A stretch of 64,000 nucleotides of DNA from Muscardinus avellanarius. Taxonomy: Eukaryota > Chordata > Mammalia > Rodentia > Gliridae. A model generated the notes under the pieces. It saw nothing but the letters and a program-made list of their open reading frames with translations, had not been told where the DNA came from and did no database searches. Each line of letters opens with the position of its first letter. Position 1 is the stretch's first letter. The stretch covers positions 31,515,592 to 31,579,591 of the forward strand of contig OY726569.1 in the NCBI GenBank assembly GCA_963383645.1, read 5' to 3'. Positions 45,953 to 56,907 of this stretch are shown in pieces. The position numbers and the translations under genes were made by a program.

Positions 45953-46069
45953 TTGATTTTTGACAATGGAGCCAAAAACATTCACTGAGAAAAGATGGTG
46001 TGGCAAATGGCATGGCAAAACTGGTTAACCATATGCAGAAAAAATGAAAATAAACCCCACTTTCTCACC

Positions 46070-47019
46070 CTGCACAAGAGTCAATTCAAGATGGATCAAA
46101 GACTTGGGAATTAGACCAGAGACCTTGAGGCTACTCAAATGGGTCCAACACTGCAACACATAGGCACAGGTAAAAACTTTCTCAACAAGACCCCAAAGGC
46201 ACAAAAAACTAAACGACGGATCAGTACATGGTATTGCATTAAACTGAAGAGCTTCTGTACAGCAAAGGAAACTATCAAGAACCTCAACAAAGAGCCAACA
46301 GAATGGGAGATTTTTGCTACCAACACCTCTGATAGAGGACTAATATCTAGACTATACAGAGAACTAAAAAACTCAGCACTAAGAAAACACATAACCCAAT
46401 AAAAATGAGCCAGTGTACTAAGTAGATACTTCACAAAAGAAGCAATTCAAATGGCAAATAAATACATGAAAAAATGTTTAACATGAAAATCAAAACTACC
46501 CTGAAATTTCACCTAACTTCAACTAGAATGTCAATCAAAAACACAAACAACAACAAATACTAAAAAAGATGTGAAGAAGTGGGAACTCTAATACATTGTT
46601 AGTGGGATTGCAAATTAGTGCACTACTTTGGGAAACAGTATGGAGAATCCTCAGAAGAATGGTAACGAACTTACCATATGGTCCAGCAATACCACTTCTG
46701 GGTATCTCAAAAGAATGGAAACCAAACTACCAAACTAATGCATTTTTATTTATGTTCATAGCTGTACAAATCAAAATTGCCACACTATGGAACCAGCCAC
46801 GATGTCCATTAACAGATGAATGGATTACAAAACTATGAGATATATACAATGAAATTTTACTCAGCCATAAAGAAAAATTCAATTACCTCGTTTACAGGGA
46901 AGTTTATAGAACTGGAGAACATTATGCTAAGTGAGATTAGTCAGTCACAAAATAATAAATCATATGCTCTCCTTAATATGTGGAAGCTAGGAAGAAAATG
47001 GGTAACTGGGGAACTCTAG
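46070..47019 (+). pseudogene. L1 ORF2 C-terminal remnant
   Basis: Broken pieces of the C-terminal region: [16 protein letters not shown] (about 46090-46138), [20 protein letters not shown] (46235-46300), YGPAIPLLGIS (about 46674-46710), LWNQPRCPLTDEWITKL (46785-46838) and IYTMKFYSAIKKN (about 46840-46880). The cysteine/histidine motif region near 46570-46640 is degraded. Confidence 0.85.
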
Positions 47020-47290
47020 AGGAAGAAGGAAAGACTATAGATGAGCAAGTAAGGTGACCTAACTGAGGGGATAGAAGGGGGGAAGAGGGAAATTTTTTAA
47101 TGGACATGATGTACATTAACAAACATATTAATTACTAAGCCAAACACCAGGAGGAGGGAGGGAGAGGGAACAGGGTGTGAATTGGGTAAGGCTAACTGGG
47201 TGATATGTGCATGTAGGCCTCCACCATCTTTTACCCCATTAACATGTATGACTATAATGCACCAATAACAAATTTAAAAAATAAAAACCA

Positions 47291-47550
47291 CATTTTCCAA
47301 AAACAATAGTGATAAAAGAATCATTGGTTTATACTTTTGTAAATTTATTTGACACCTGACTTGATAAAAGACAGCTGAAATTATTATAGGTCACATGGCC
47401 TGTGGAACATTCTTCTTCATGGAATAATGAGACTAATATAGATAGATCATGTCTTAGTAATACAAAGAGTTTTACCTTGTCGAATCTCTCAAAGTATCTT
47501 GTAATCCCCAAGGATTTTTGGACCACACTTTGAGGACTCTTGGTTTGATA
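47291..47550. mobile_element. hAT-type DNA transposon remnant, right part
   Basis: acattttccaaaaacaatag, atacttttgtaaatttatttg and gataaaagacagctgaaatt, then the terminal ggaccacactttgaggactc typical of hAT-Charlie/Tip100 non-autonomous ends. Together with 43095-43240 it brackets the L1. Confidence 0.5.
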
Positions 47551-47639
47551 GGAAAACTGGAAATATGATTAAAAACTCTTTAGTAAGACCTAAGAATGAC
47601 CTAAGGCAGTGACTCAATAGAAATATAGAAATAAATTTC

Positions 47640-47829
47640 CTTTCTTTTTTTTTGTGGTACTGGGGTTCCTTGAAGCCCTTCTACCTCCGGGCTATACTCA
47701 CAGACCTATTTTATATTTTTATTTGGAAACAGGGTCTCTCACGCCAGTGCGGCTGGCTTCGAACCTGCGATCCTCCTGTCTCCGTCTCCCAAGCGCGGGG
47801 ATTACAAGCGTGCGCCACCACGACTGGCC
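47640..47829 (-). mobile_element. B1-dID SINE, younger type, with TSD
   Basis: Reverse orientation: tggtactggggttccttgaa, gtctctcacgccagtgcggc, gcgcggggattacaagcgtg. Target duplication gaaataaatttc at 47628-47639 and 47830-47841. Confidence 0.97.
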
Positions 47830-48068
47830 GAAATAAATTTCTTTACAAATCTTAAAAGTGTGCTTTACAGATCCTTCTATTAAAAAAAATAGTGTCTATA
47901 GGAATATTAAGTAATATGGTTTGCAGTAGTTTTACAAGAATCTTTGAGGCAGAGCAGGGCTTATTTGCAGGCCTGAATTTTATCTAGTAGAATAAATGAA
48001 GCCAAGATAAAGCTTCATAGAAAACCCACATGTTTTTAAGAGAATTATGCTATTAAAACACTGTAACC

Positions 48069-48208
48069 GTGCCGGGTGTGGTGGCGCACACTTGTAATCC
48101 CTGCACTTGGGAGGTGGAGACAGGAGGATCGAACAGGTTCGAAGCCAGCTGCGCTGGCTTAAGAGACCCTGTTTCCAAATAAAAAAATATAAAAAATAGG
48201 TCTGGGAG
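48069..48208 (+). mobile_element. B1-dID SINE, younger type, left half
   Basis: gtgccgggtgtggtggcgca, gaggtggagacaggaggatc, gctggcttaagagaccctg and aataggtctgggag, then broken by an L1 insertion. The right half resumes at 48428. SINE target duplication cactgtaacc at 48059-48068 and 48563-48572. Confidence 0.95.
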
Positions 48209-48427
48209 GAGAAAGGAGGGGGGAAGAAGGAAAATCTCTAAAACACACAATGTACTTAAACATATGGAAGTCAACCACTAAGCTTAGCAAGGGAGGGAGG
48301 GAAGGGGAGGGAATGAGGTGGGAATTGGGTCGGGGTTAAATCAGTGATGTGTACATGTATGTACACACAAGTTTTTTTTTTTTACCCCAATATGATGTAT
48401 GAAATTAATGCACCAGTAAAAAAAAAT
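48209..48427 (+). mobile_element. L1 3'UTR copy inserted in a SINE
   Basis: aaggaggggggaagaaggaa, aatctctaaaacacacaatg, ggaattgggtcggggttaaa and attaatgcaccagtaaaaa are the L1 3'UTR of the 47030-47290 type. Flanked by near-identical copies of the SINE segment (ataggtctgggag / atgggtctgagag), which form its target duplication. Confidence 0.93.
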
Positions 48428-48477
48428 GGGTCTGAGAGTGTAGCCCAGAGGTAGAAGAGCTTCCAGGAGCCCCAAAA

Positions 48478-48520
<43 letters not shown>

Positions 48521-48562
48521 ACCACCAACAACAACAACAACAACAAGAAAAACCCCCAAACC
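48428..48562 (+). mobile_element. B1-dID SINE right half with (CA)n and (CAA)n tail
   Basis: gggtctgagagtgtagccca, gaagagcttccaggagcccc, then (CA)n at 48480-48519 and a (CAA)n-like tail to about 48550. Continues the SINE begun at 48069. Confidence 0.93.
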
Positions 48563-48599
48563 CACTGTAACCTGCAAGTAAAAGGGACAGAAAAGACAA

Positions 48600-49015
48600 A
48601 ATGAAAATAGGCCTTTGAGCCCCTGAAATTCTATAAACAGTATTATACTTAGATATAAAATGTTCCCTAAAGTGCTCATTTATTAATGTTTGGAGTTGAT
48701 GTAATTGAGTCATGAGTGTTGCAATCCTAGCAGTGGGTAAATTGGATTTATCTGAGTGGTGTTCTGAGCCCATAGAGTGTGGCTCAGAAGGGGTGGGTCC
48801 CTGGGGGTGCAGCCTGGGAGATTATATGTGGTTCTTTCTCCCCCTCGCTTCTATCTTGCTTCTGGCCTCCATGATGTGAGGACCAAAATCCATGTGCTCC
48901 CCTTCTCTCCATATCCTGCCACCATGCCCTAAAATCCACTCTCCCCAGACTCACGTCTGCCCGACCCTCACCTGACACAGGAGCCATAATCTCCTAGCCG
49001 AGCTGCTCCAAAATT
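48600..49015 (+). mobile_element. Possible MaLR-type LTR
   Basis: aaggggtgggtccctggggg, gtggttctttctccccctcg, cttctggcctccatgatgtg and catatcctgccaccatgccc follow the order I associate with MST/MLT-type LTR 3' parts in mammals. No coding content. The call is tentative. Confidence 0.4.
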
Positions 49016-49021
49016 TCTTTT

Positions 49022-49130
49022 CACCTTCTCTTCTCTTCTCTTCTCTTCTCTTCTCTTCTCTTCTCTTCTCTTCTCTTCTCTTCTCTTCTCTTCTCTCCCT
49101 CCTTCCCTCCCAACCATCCATCTTTCTTTC

Positions 49131-49206
<76 letters not shown>

Positions 49207-49221
49207 TTTTTCTTTCTTTCT
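49022..49221. repeat. Homopyrimidine tract: (TTCTC)n then (TTTC)n
   Basis: About 14 TTCTC units (49026-49095), a C/T-rich bridge with few purines (49096-49125), then about 23 TTTC units (49126-49220). The minus strand is almost pure purine. It is the expanded reversed tail of the SINE that follows. Mirror-repeat character allows triplex (H-DNA) in principle. Confidence 0.95.
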
Positions 49222-49425
49222 CCATACTGGGGATGAAACTCAGGGGCAGTCTACCTCTGAGTGACACCCCCATCCCTAATTTTTTATTCTTTATTTTTTG
49301 AAACAGGGTCTCACTGAGTCGTAAGGGTCCTCACTAAGTAGCTGAGGCTGTCCTCAAACTGCAATCCTCAGGTCTCTGCATCCCAAATGTTGAAATTACA
49401 AGCGTGTACCAACATGCCCGGCCTA
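49222..49425 (-). mobile_element. B1-dID SINE, older type
   Basis: Reverse orientation: catactggggatgaaactca, gtctacctctgagtgacacc, aaacagggtctcactgagtc, agtagctgaggctgtcctc and ccaacatgcccggcc. Confidence 0.93.
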
Positions 49426-49429
49426 AATT

Positions 49430-50785
49430 TCTGAAAGACAATAGTTATTGCTATATTAAGATGTTAGGTTTTGGTGTCATCTTACTGTCAAAAATGTCGC
49501 TGAAGGTAAGTAAACAGAAAGCCTTTTTGAGTAACATAGGACACAAGCAGGAATTTCAAGGACGGTGATTGTGATTCAGGCAGAGTCACATAGAACTTTA
49601 AAGGGAGTACCTTATATTTTTCTCCCCAAAGAATTGAGGCTCTGGTATGTGTTCTACAGATATCCTGGGGTATGTATCTTGCCAAACCTTTTGAACTTTT
49701 TTGAACAGGGACTAAATTCATTAATCTTTAAGTTAAAAAAAAAAAAAAACAACTGCATGATTTCAAAGAAACCTTCAGAATTTGAAAACACTAGATTTTG
49801 TAAATCTGTGTATTAAAAAATATCTTAGAAAACTTGTGACATTTTCTTTCCTTCATTGCATTATAGAATTTTGACTAATGTGAATAAAATAATAAATTTT
49901 ATGTCATATATTCATCTATCATCAGTTGAAAACTTCGACCCAGATCCAAAAGAATTGTAGGGCCTTTTTCCCAGCTAAGAACTAAAAATATACTGTATCA
50001 CTGAATTTATTTTTAACTTGAAAAAGACAGCTTGACATTTCTGTTTCACATCAGCAATAGTCTTGGGTTTTGATTGTTATTTTTTGAAAAAAATATTTCA
50101 AGCCAACCTCATATTGTAGAAAATACATTTCAAACCAACTAAGTATAGATAAAATATCAGTGATAAAATGGAAAAAGAACTTCTGGTTGAAAGCATGTGT
50201 GGCTAATTCCAGCAGCATGATCATATTAGTATTTATAATCTGAACTAGCAGAGTTAGCTCTAATTGTTCACATGGCCTATTCGGTGGGCATTAAAAAAAT
50301 TCTACTTTTATATAACACAAAAAAGTAATGAAAAGGAACTATTGTCCTTTCATATTAGGATCTCTTTAATTCAGCAATAAATATTCACCAAAGTGCATGC
50401 TATCTTGAGATAAGGTCATTTTGACCATCTATTTCATTAAAAATATGTTTATTTTACTTACAGGTGTCATTCATTAGGACAGGCAATTGACGTTTCAGCT
50501 AGTGGCCTTTGTCAAGTAAATAAAAACTTACTTTTAATGAAATGGAAGTTTCTAAATGATCCAATCTCAAGAAGCATGCACTTTGATGAATATTTATTTA
50601 TTATATACTATTCAGTTGAAGATGCAATTCATACTGTAGAAAGTGATCTGGTTATAAATAGAATTACATTAGTTGTATTCACCTCATTAGAAAAAAAAAA
50701 TTTAAGGTACTCAGAAAACCATATTGCTTTTCAACAGCCTTTTTACATTTTATTTCTATTTACCTTTTTCCCCCTTTCCAATTTT
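49430..50785. promoter_or_regulatory. Repeat-poor block with a possible conserved element at 50200-50650
   Basis: No recognised B1-dID or L1. 50200-50650 has complex AT-rich sequence (ctttaattcagcaataaata, tgatgaatatttatttatta) and a segment acgtttcagctagtggcctt (50489-50508) resembling a motif seen in old vertebrate transposons. Regulatory role is speculative. Confidence 0.3.
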
Positions 50786-50789
50786 ATTT

Positions 50790-50992
50790 TCCTTGTGGTA
50801 TTGAGGATGGAAAGGGGAGGTTCTACCTCCAAAGGACACCCCAGCCTTATATTTTATTCTTTATTTTGAAACAGGGTCTCACTGAGTTGCAGAGGGCCTC
50901 ACTAAATAGCTGAGGCTGTCCATGAACTGCAATCCTCCTGTCTCCGCCTCCCAAATGCTGGGATTACAAGCGTGCATCCCCACGCTCGGCTC
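50790..50992 (-). mobile_element. B1-dID SINE, older type
   Basis: Reverse orientation: ttgtggtattgaggatggaa, gaaacagggtctcactgagt, aatagctgaggctgtccatg and gctgggattacaagcgtgc. Confidence 0.93.
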
Positions 50993-50994
50993 CC

Positions 50995-52155
50995 AGTGCT
51001 ATTTCCATACTAGTTCATTCTACTTATTTTTTCCTCATTTATCTACACATTCTATTTATTAAATGACAATCCTCTTTTTTTCTTCTTCTAGGAACAATTG
51101 AGGAAGTGATAACATGAACACATATTCCTGTATCTCCTCTCTTCTGTCCTTTTAACCTGCCTTTCACAACTCCTCCCCTGTTGCTTCTCCATGTCACGCA
51201 GCATCTGACTCAGTTCTTCTAGGGACGGCAGGGTCATTGTACTTTTTCTAGAATGGTCTGGCTCTGAGTCCAAAGAATGGCAAGGAACACTATCTTTGCA
51301 AATAAACAAATAAATGAGGGAAGGTCAATTATTGTTCTACAAACTTCAGGTCACAGTGTAATGCTATAATCTTAATGTTTTTCATTTCATTTGACTTTAA
51401 TGACAATGTGGCAGCACAGTAGCTATAATTAGACATTTTCTTGCCTCTTAAAGTCAACCCAAATATGGATTTGACTATCTTCTTGCTAGGTAGCAATTCA
51501 GCAGCAGTCTCATTGCATTCAGACTGGCCAATGGAATAGTTGCCAATGGCTAATTCTAGTTCCATAAAAGTCCTAAAATGGACTTTGTTCATTCCAACTG
51601 GGCTATAAAGACTATGACAGCAGTAATATCAAAACCTCCAAATCTCAATATTATACTTAGAGCCTATTTCATTATTCACACAGTTAAAATCCATGTTTTT
51701 GTCACTGTGGGTTGATTGGGGTGCTTTGGCCATTATCAGGGACCTAAGCTGTAATTATATGCTTCTGTTAGTTCTGTGAGCAAGTGGTATCTAGTACATT
51801 TGCTCGTATAACTTTTACATGAGTGACTGTTTATGATTCATTGGCCAAAGAAAGTCATATGCCCTTATCTGACTTCAAATGGGCTGCAAAGGAAAGTCCC
51901 ATTATGAATTTGGAAGGGCTGGGAATAGAGGCTGGCCTCATTCACTGCAGCAGGTTATCAACATGTGGAGCTAGTAGAATTGGGGATTGTACGTTCAAAA
52001 GTCATGGTGCCATTAGAGCAGTTTTTTTCCTTACCTGCACTTTGGGTTCTATATGCTGGGTCATATGTACAGGGGACTGGAGGAAAGCATCTGGGGATTG
52101 TTCAAAATGATAGCATAACCTATGTAGTCAGCACAGGCTGGCATCCATAATTGTT
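50995..52155. other. Unique interval
   Basis: No confident repeat. The antisense frame 51088-51309 contains LPSLEELSQMLRDMEKQQ, which looks protein-like, but no splice sites, homolog or continuation could be recognised. Confidence 0.35.
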
Positions 52156-52161
52156 TACACA

Positions 52162-52265
52162 AATAATGTACTTTTAAAAATTATTGATGCATACTAATTA
52201 TACATAATAGTGGTATTCATTAGAACATATAGGGGCACATGCACATTAAATAATTTAATCAACAT
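52162..52265 (-). mobile_element. L1 3'UTR fragment, antisense
   Basis: attgatgcatactaattata, cataatagtggtattcatta and acatgcacattaaataattt match the reversed L1 3'UTR end at 30650 and 60490. Confidence 0.55.
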
Positions 52266-52431
52266 CAAATAATGTGCCTTTTAAAATGAACCTTTATATT
52301 TGAAGTGGAATTAATCTAACTCCTCTTGCTGAAGTAACAGGTCCTTGGGCTGTTGTTTGCTTGTTTTTGATAATTTAAGAGAAGAAGAACAGATCCATAT
52401 GGTCTGAGAGGAGTATATAAATAAGATAGAA

Positions 52432-52655
52432 GCCTGGAGTTGAGGTGCAGGCTTGTAATACCATAATTTGGGAGTCTGAGACAGGAGGATCACTGTTCAA
52501 GGACAGCCTCAGCTACTACTTAGGCCCTTTGCAATGCAGTGAGACCCTGTTTCAAAATAAAGCATAGGGCTGGGGGTGTAGCTCAGAGGTAGAATGCCCC
52601 TGTGCTCTATCCCCTGTACTGCAAAAAATAAAATAAAATAAAAATAAAAAAATAC
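52432..52655 (+). mobile_element. B1-dID SINE, older type
   Basis: gcaggcttgtaataccataa, gtctgagacaggaggatcac, gacagcctcagctactactt, agggctgggggtgtagctc, agaggtagaatgcccctgtg; tail of AAAAT units. Confidence 0.95.
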
Positions 52656-52677
52656 ATTAAGACAGAAACTCAAGCTC

Positions 52678-52886
52678 TATTTTTTGTGGGGGGGAATAGA
52701 GGCTGAATCCAGGGGATTTTTCCTTTGAGCTATATCTGCAGATATATTTTAATTTTTATTTTGAAATAGAGTCTTGCTAAGTTTCAGGGATTCTTGCAAA
52801 GTTGCTGAGGTTGGCTTCAAAGGAGTGATCCTCCTGTCTCAGCATTCCAAGTACTGTGTTACAGGCATGTGCCACAGCATCTGGCT
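52678..52886 (-). mobile_element. B1-dID SINE, older type
   Basis: Reverse orientation: gaggctgaatccaggggatt, ttgctgaggttggcttcaaa, ctcctgtctcagcattccaa and acaggcatgtgccacagcat. Adjacent and inverted relative to the SINE at 52432-52655. Confidence 0.9.
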
Positions 52887-52889
52887 AGA

Positions 52890-53295
52890 AAGCCATTTTT
52901 TTCTTAGCAGTTATATAACTAGGAAATACAGTGATATATTACATTTCTTTCCAAAATTATTTCCAATACTTTGTATTTTAATGTATAGAAATAGACCTTT
53001 TCTACTTATTTGGATTGGATAGTACTAATAGCCAGTGAGAATATTTACTTTTTTATATTTATATTATAGCAATACAATTATGAGATACAAACTTTTATCT
53101 TAGGTTTTCATCTTAGAAAATTATGTAATTGCAAAATAATTTTTAAAAATTTAAAATCTACTTTTTAAGTATTCATATTATTTTAATCTCTCACCATTTG
53201 GGCCAGAACTTCAAAGCAATGTAAATAAATATGAACTATTTAAGCTATTTACCTTCTTCCTCATTAAAATAGAAATGTTGCTAAGAGTTATTAAA
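52890..53295. other. AT-rich spacer
   Basis: Nothing recognised. Confidence 0.35.
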
Positions 53296-53307
53296 ATGAG
53301 TATTATA

Positions 53308-53541
53308 AGTTGGGTGTGGTGGTGTACACTTGTAATGTACTTTGGGAGGCTGAGACAGGATGATCATAGGTTCAAGGCCAACCTTAGCAAGTAGTGAGAC
53401 TCATCAATCTAGTGAGACCCTGTTTCCAAATAAGAAATAAAAAAAAAATTGGGCTAGGGATATATAGCCTGAAGGTAGAATGCCTCTGAGTTCAATCCTA
53501 GTACCACAAAATAAATAAATAAATAAATAAATAAATAAATA
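53308..53541 (+). mobile_element. B1-dID SINE, older type, with TSD
   Basis: agttgggtgtggtggtgtac, gctgagacaggatgatcata, aggccaaccttagcaagtag, ctagtgagaccctgtttcc, ID half and (AAAT)n tail. Target duplication gagtattata at 53298-53307 and 53542-53551. Confidence 0.95.
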
Positions 53542-53786
53542 GAGTATTATATTGTTTTATTCTTGTTTCCCTTCATTGTTTAACTCCTTAAAATAACAAT
53601 GTTTCCTGTGGTCTACCAGATGCTTTATAAGGCATTTAATTTGTTTTACTTTGACTGTGAATTTACTGTGGGTTATTAATTTCTATAAATTATCATTGAT
53701 TTTTTTTATCTTTTGTTTTTCTTATCCAAACTTATTTTTTGTTACTTTCAACTGAGATTAAACTACCAAACATTTTGAATATTTTA

Positions 53787-54133
53787 TTTATTTATTTATT
53801 TTAATTTTGTTTTTTTTTGGTGGTACTGGGGGTTCCTGGAATCCCTTCTACCTCCGGGCTATACTCCCAGACCTATTTTTTATTTTTGGAAACAGGGTCT
53901 CTTAAGCCAGCGCGGCTGGCTTCAAACCTGTGTGATCCTCCTGTCTCCGCCTCCCAAGCGCAGGGATTACAAGCGTGTGCCACCATGCTCGGCGATTCCC
54001 AGACCTATTTTTATACTTTTTTATGTGGAAACAGGGTCTCTTAAGACAGCACGGCTGGCTTCAAACCTGCACAATCCTCCTGTCTCTGCCTCCCAAGCGT
54101 GGGGAATTACAAGCGTGCGCCACCCCACCTGGC
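53787..54133 (-). mobile_element. Trimeric SINE B1-B1-dID, younger type, single TSD
   Basis: In reverse, one ID half (53816-53880) and B1 half (about 53885-53993) are followed by a second linker (cccagacctatttttatact, from 53998) and a second B1 half (about 54027-54133). The pair is enclosed by a single target duplication, aaacattttgaatatttta (53768-53786) and the 18/19 matching copy at 54134-54152. The unit thus appears to have inserted as one B1-B1-dID element, or gained a tandem duplication afterward. Confidence 0.9.
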
Positions 54134-54515
54134 AAACATTTTGAGTATTTTAAAAATGAATATCTTTTATTCATAATTTATATAGGGTATTTATTTGTAC
54201 TTTTGCAGTTTCAGTATGATTATAGTATTAGGGAACCACACTTTAAAATGTATGAGAAATGTTAGGTTAAGGCCAATATAATAGTGAAGTTTTCATCACA
54301 TAGAAAATATAAAGTGAGAAGAGAAAATATTGGATTCATGAATTTTATACCACTAACTAGACTATATCCTGCCAACTTCTTTTAAATTAGATATAATACC
54401 ATCATTACATTAGGAGAGAACATCATTATCTTTATAATTAATCTAAAACAATCCTTGGTAGTCAGAGTATAGAACTGCCTACCAAAAATATGAACATTTA
54501 GGAAATGTTTTCTCT

Positions 54516-54711
54516 TTTTTTTTTTTTGGTGGTACTAGGGTACCTGGAAGCCCTCCTACCTCTGGACTACACTCCCAGACCTATTTTTACATTTTCGTTT
54601 GGAAACAGGTTCTCCTAAGCCAGCATGCGCAGCTGGCTTCGAACCTGTGCGATCCTCCTGTCTCTGCCTCCCAAATGTGGGGATTACAAGCGTGCACCAC
54701 CACGCCCGGCT
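54516..54711 (-). mobile_element. B1-dID SINE, younger type, with TSD
   Basis: Reverse orientation: poly(T), tggtactagggtacctggaa, cctaagccagcatgcgcagc, gcaccaccacgcccggc. Target duplication tgttttctct at 54506-54515 and 54712-54721. Confidence 0.95.
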
Positions 54712-54814
54712 TGTTTTCTCTGTTTAAGTCTGGAATTGGTTCGAAAAGAAAGTAGAGTTGTCTTCTAATAGATGTAAATTAGTGTACTTCATTAAATATC
54801 TGATCCTGGCAATA

Positions 54815-56425
54815 TCAATGTTTAGAAAGTTACTAGAATCAAAAATACCAATGTCATTCTTCATAGACATAGAAAACTCAATCATAAATTTTATATTTGA
54901 GAAACAAAAGACCCAGAGTAGCCAAAGCAATTCTCAGCAATAAGAACCATGCAGGAAACATCACAATTCCCAACATCAAATTATACTACAGTGCTTTAGT
55001 AATAAAAATAGCATGGTATTAGTACAAAAACAGACACATAGACAAATAGGAAAAAATAGAAGATACAGAGACAAATTCACACACTTATAACCAATTCATT
55101 TTTGACAAAGATGCCAGATACATATGTTGGAAAAAAGACAGACTTTTCACTAAATGGTGTTGAGAAATCTGGTTATCTATTTGTAAGAAAATGAAACTAA
55201 ATCCTTACCTCTTACCCTGCATAAAAGTCAACTTAAGATGGATCAAAGACCTGGAAGTTAGATCAGAGACTATGAAATAACTAGAAAAGGGCATAGGATT
55301 AACATTGGAACATTTTGTACAGGTACAGACTCCTCAACAAGATCCTCAAGCTTAGAAAATTAAAACAAGAATTATTAAGTGGGAGAGTGTCAAACTAAAG
55401 GAAACCATCAAGGAAACCATCAAGTGTCTAAAGAGAAAGCCTATGGCATCGGAGATCTTTACCTGTTATCCCTTTGATAGAAGACTAATATCTAGAATGT
55501 ATAGAGAACAAATACTTTACACTAAAAAACAAATAACCCAATCAAGAAATGAGCAACTGAATTTAGCAGACATTTCATAAAATAAGGTATGCAAATGGCC
55601 AATAAATACATTAAAAATGTTCACCATCACTAGCAATCAGGGAGTTGTAAATAAAAACTACAATGAGATTTCATCTAACCCCAATCAGAATGGCAATCAC
55701 CAAGAAGTCAAATAACAATGTAAGTGGCAAGAATGTGGGGACATAGGAAATCTTCTACACTGTTTCTGGGAATGCAAGCTAGTTCAGCAGCTATGGACAT
55801 CATTGTGGTGATTCCTTAGAAAACTGAGAACAGATTAACCATATGATCTGGCTACACAGCTTCTGGGTATTTTTCCAAAGGATCTGAAATCAGAGAACTA
55901 CAGCAATATATGCATACCCATGTTCATAGCAGCACAATTCACATTAGCCTTATTATGAAACAACTTAGGTGTCCATCAACAAATGAATGGATTACAAAAT
56001 TAGGGGAAATACACATAATGTAATTCTATTCAGTAGTAAAGAAGAACAAAATTATGTCATTTGCAAGATAATAGAAGGACCCAGAGAACATTATGTTAAG
56101 TGAAATTAGCCAGCCACAGAAAGTGAAGAGTCATATGTTTTCTCTAATATGTACAATCTGTGAAGTAATTGGCATATCAGAGGGAATCCATGAAATGGAA
56201 GAGAAACTTTGGTGAAACCATATAGGTAATTTAAGGGAAGGAGGGGGGGAAGACCGAGGTTCACTAATGGAAATATTCCTATTGACTATTTGTACATAGG
56301 TGAATATGTCACTGTCAATCTCAGTACTTTGTATTGGAAAAAGAGGAAATAAGGAAGTGTCGACATGATTTACATTATGATGTGAGACTATAGGAAGGAA
56401 AATTAAAAAATAAATGTAAACCATT
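54815..56425 (+). mobile_element. L1 LINE, 5'-truncated, ORF2 C-terminal half and 3'UTR
   Basis: Begins in the post-RT part of ORF2 ([13 protein letters not shown] near 54860-54900), proceeds through gatcaaagacctggaagtta (55242), gcaatcaccaagaagtcaaa, tgggaatgcaagctagttca and ccatcaacaaatgaatgg, to a 3'UTR (55% A+T) ending near acattatgatgtgagactat. Frames are thoroughly broken. The 3'UTR type agrees with 38878-39390. Confidence 0.93.
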
Positions 56426-56429
56426 TTTC

Positions 56430-56688
56430 TAGGTGATGAAAAAAAGTCACAACATATTGGTTGGCTCTGTGTGGCAGCTGTGAGGTAGGTGCTTATTAGA
56501 AAACTGAGAGATTAGGGAAAGAAGTTTCTTACTTCAAGTCAATATATCACGTAATTGTGGGAGCAGGTGCTTCTGTTAACTTGTGTTAGAGTTTTGCCAT
56601 AGGCTCTGGAATAGTTAGGAAGAAAAGGTGATTCCAAAAAAGAACAAAAGAAAAATCCTTGAAAAGGCTGATTATATAGAAATGGAAT
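56430..56688. other. Short unique spacer
   Basis: Nothing assignable. Confidence 0.35.
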
Positions 56689-56690
56689 TG

Positions 56691-56854
56691 AATCTGGGCA
56701 TTGTGGCACACACCCATAATTCCAGTTTTTAGAAGGCTGAGACAGGAGGATCATAGCTAGGCTTTCAGCAACCTAATGAGATCCTGTTTTCACAAAACAG
56801 CAACAGCAATAGCAAAAATGTGTTGGAGGGTGTAGCTTAGAGGTAGAATGCCCC

Positions 56855-56857
<3 letters not shown>
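56691..56857 (+). mobile_element. B1-dID SINE, older type, with CA tail
   Basis: tgaatctgggcattgtggca, gaaggctgagacaggaggat, then gtgtagcttagaggtagaat and gccccctacac passing into (CA)n at 56857-56905. Shortened in the middle. Confidence 0.9.

Positions 56858-56905
<48 letters not shown>
56857..56905. repeat. (AC)n microsatellite
   Basis: About 24 AC units at the SINE end. Confidence 0.95.

Positions 56906-56907
<2 letters not shown>

Larger units (their letters stand above)
43245..47290 (+). mobile_element. L1 LINE, 5'-truncated and degenerate
   Basis: Runs from the last part of ORF1 (43245-43600) through the spacer, ORF2 endonuclease (about 43680-44510), linker, reverse transcriptase (about 44760-45420), thumb and C-terminal region to the ORF2 end near 47020, then a 3'UTR with acctaactgaggggatagaa and ataatgcaccaataac. 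Several frameshifts and stops make it inactive. A deletion removes several hundred bases between the endonuclease-linker part and the RT (around 44755-44765). It lies within an older hAT remnant. Confidence 0.95.

Noticed and set aside
48341..48773. Frames with long cysteine/valine runs
   Set aside because: Translation of (CA)n/(CAA)n SINE tail DNA.
48968..49273. KERKKERKKE-type basic repeat protein
   Set aside because: Artefact of the reverse strand of the (TTTC)n/(TTCTC)n tract.
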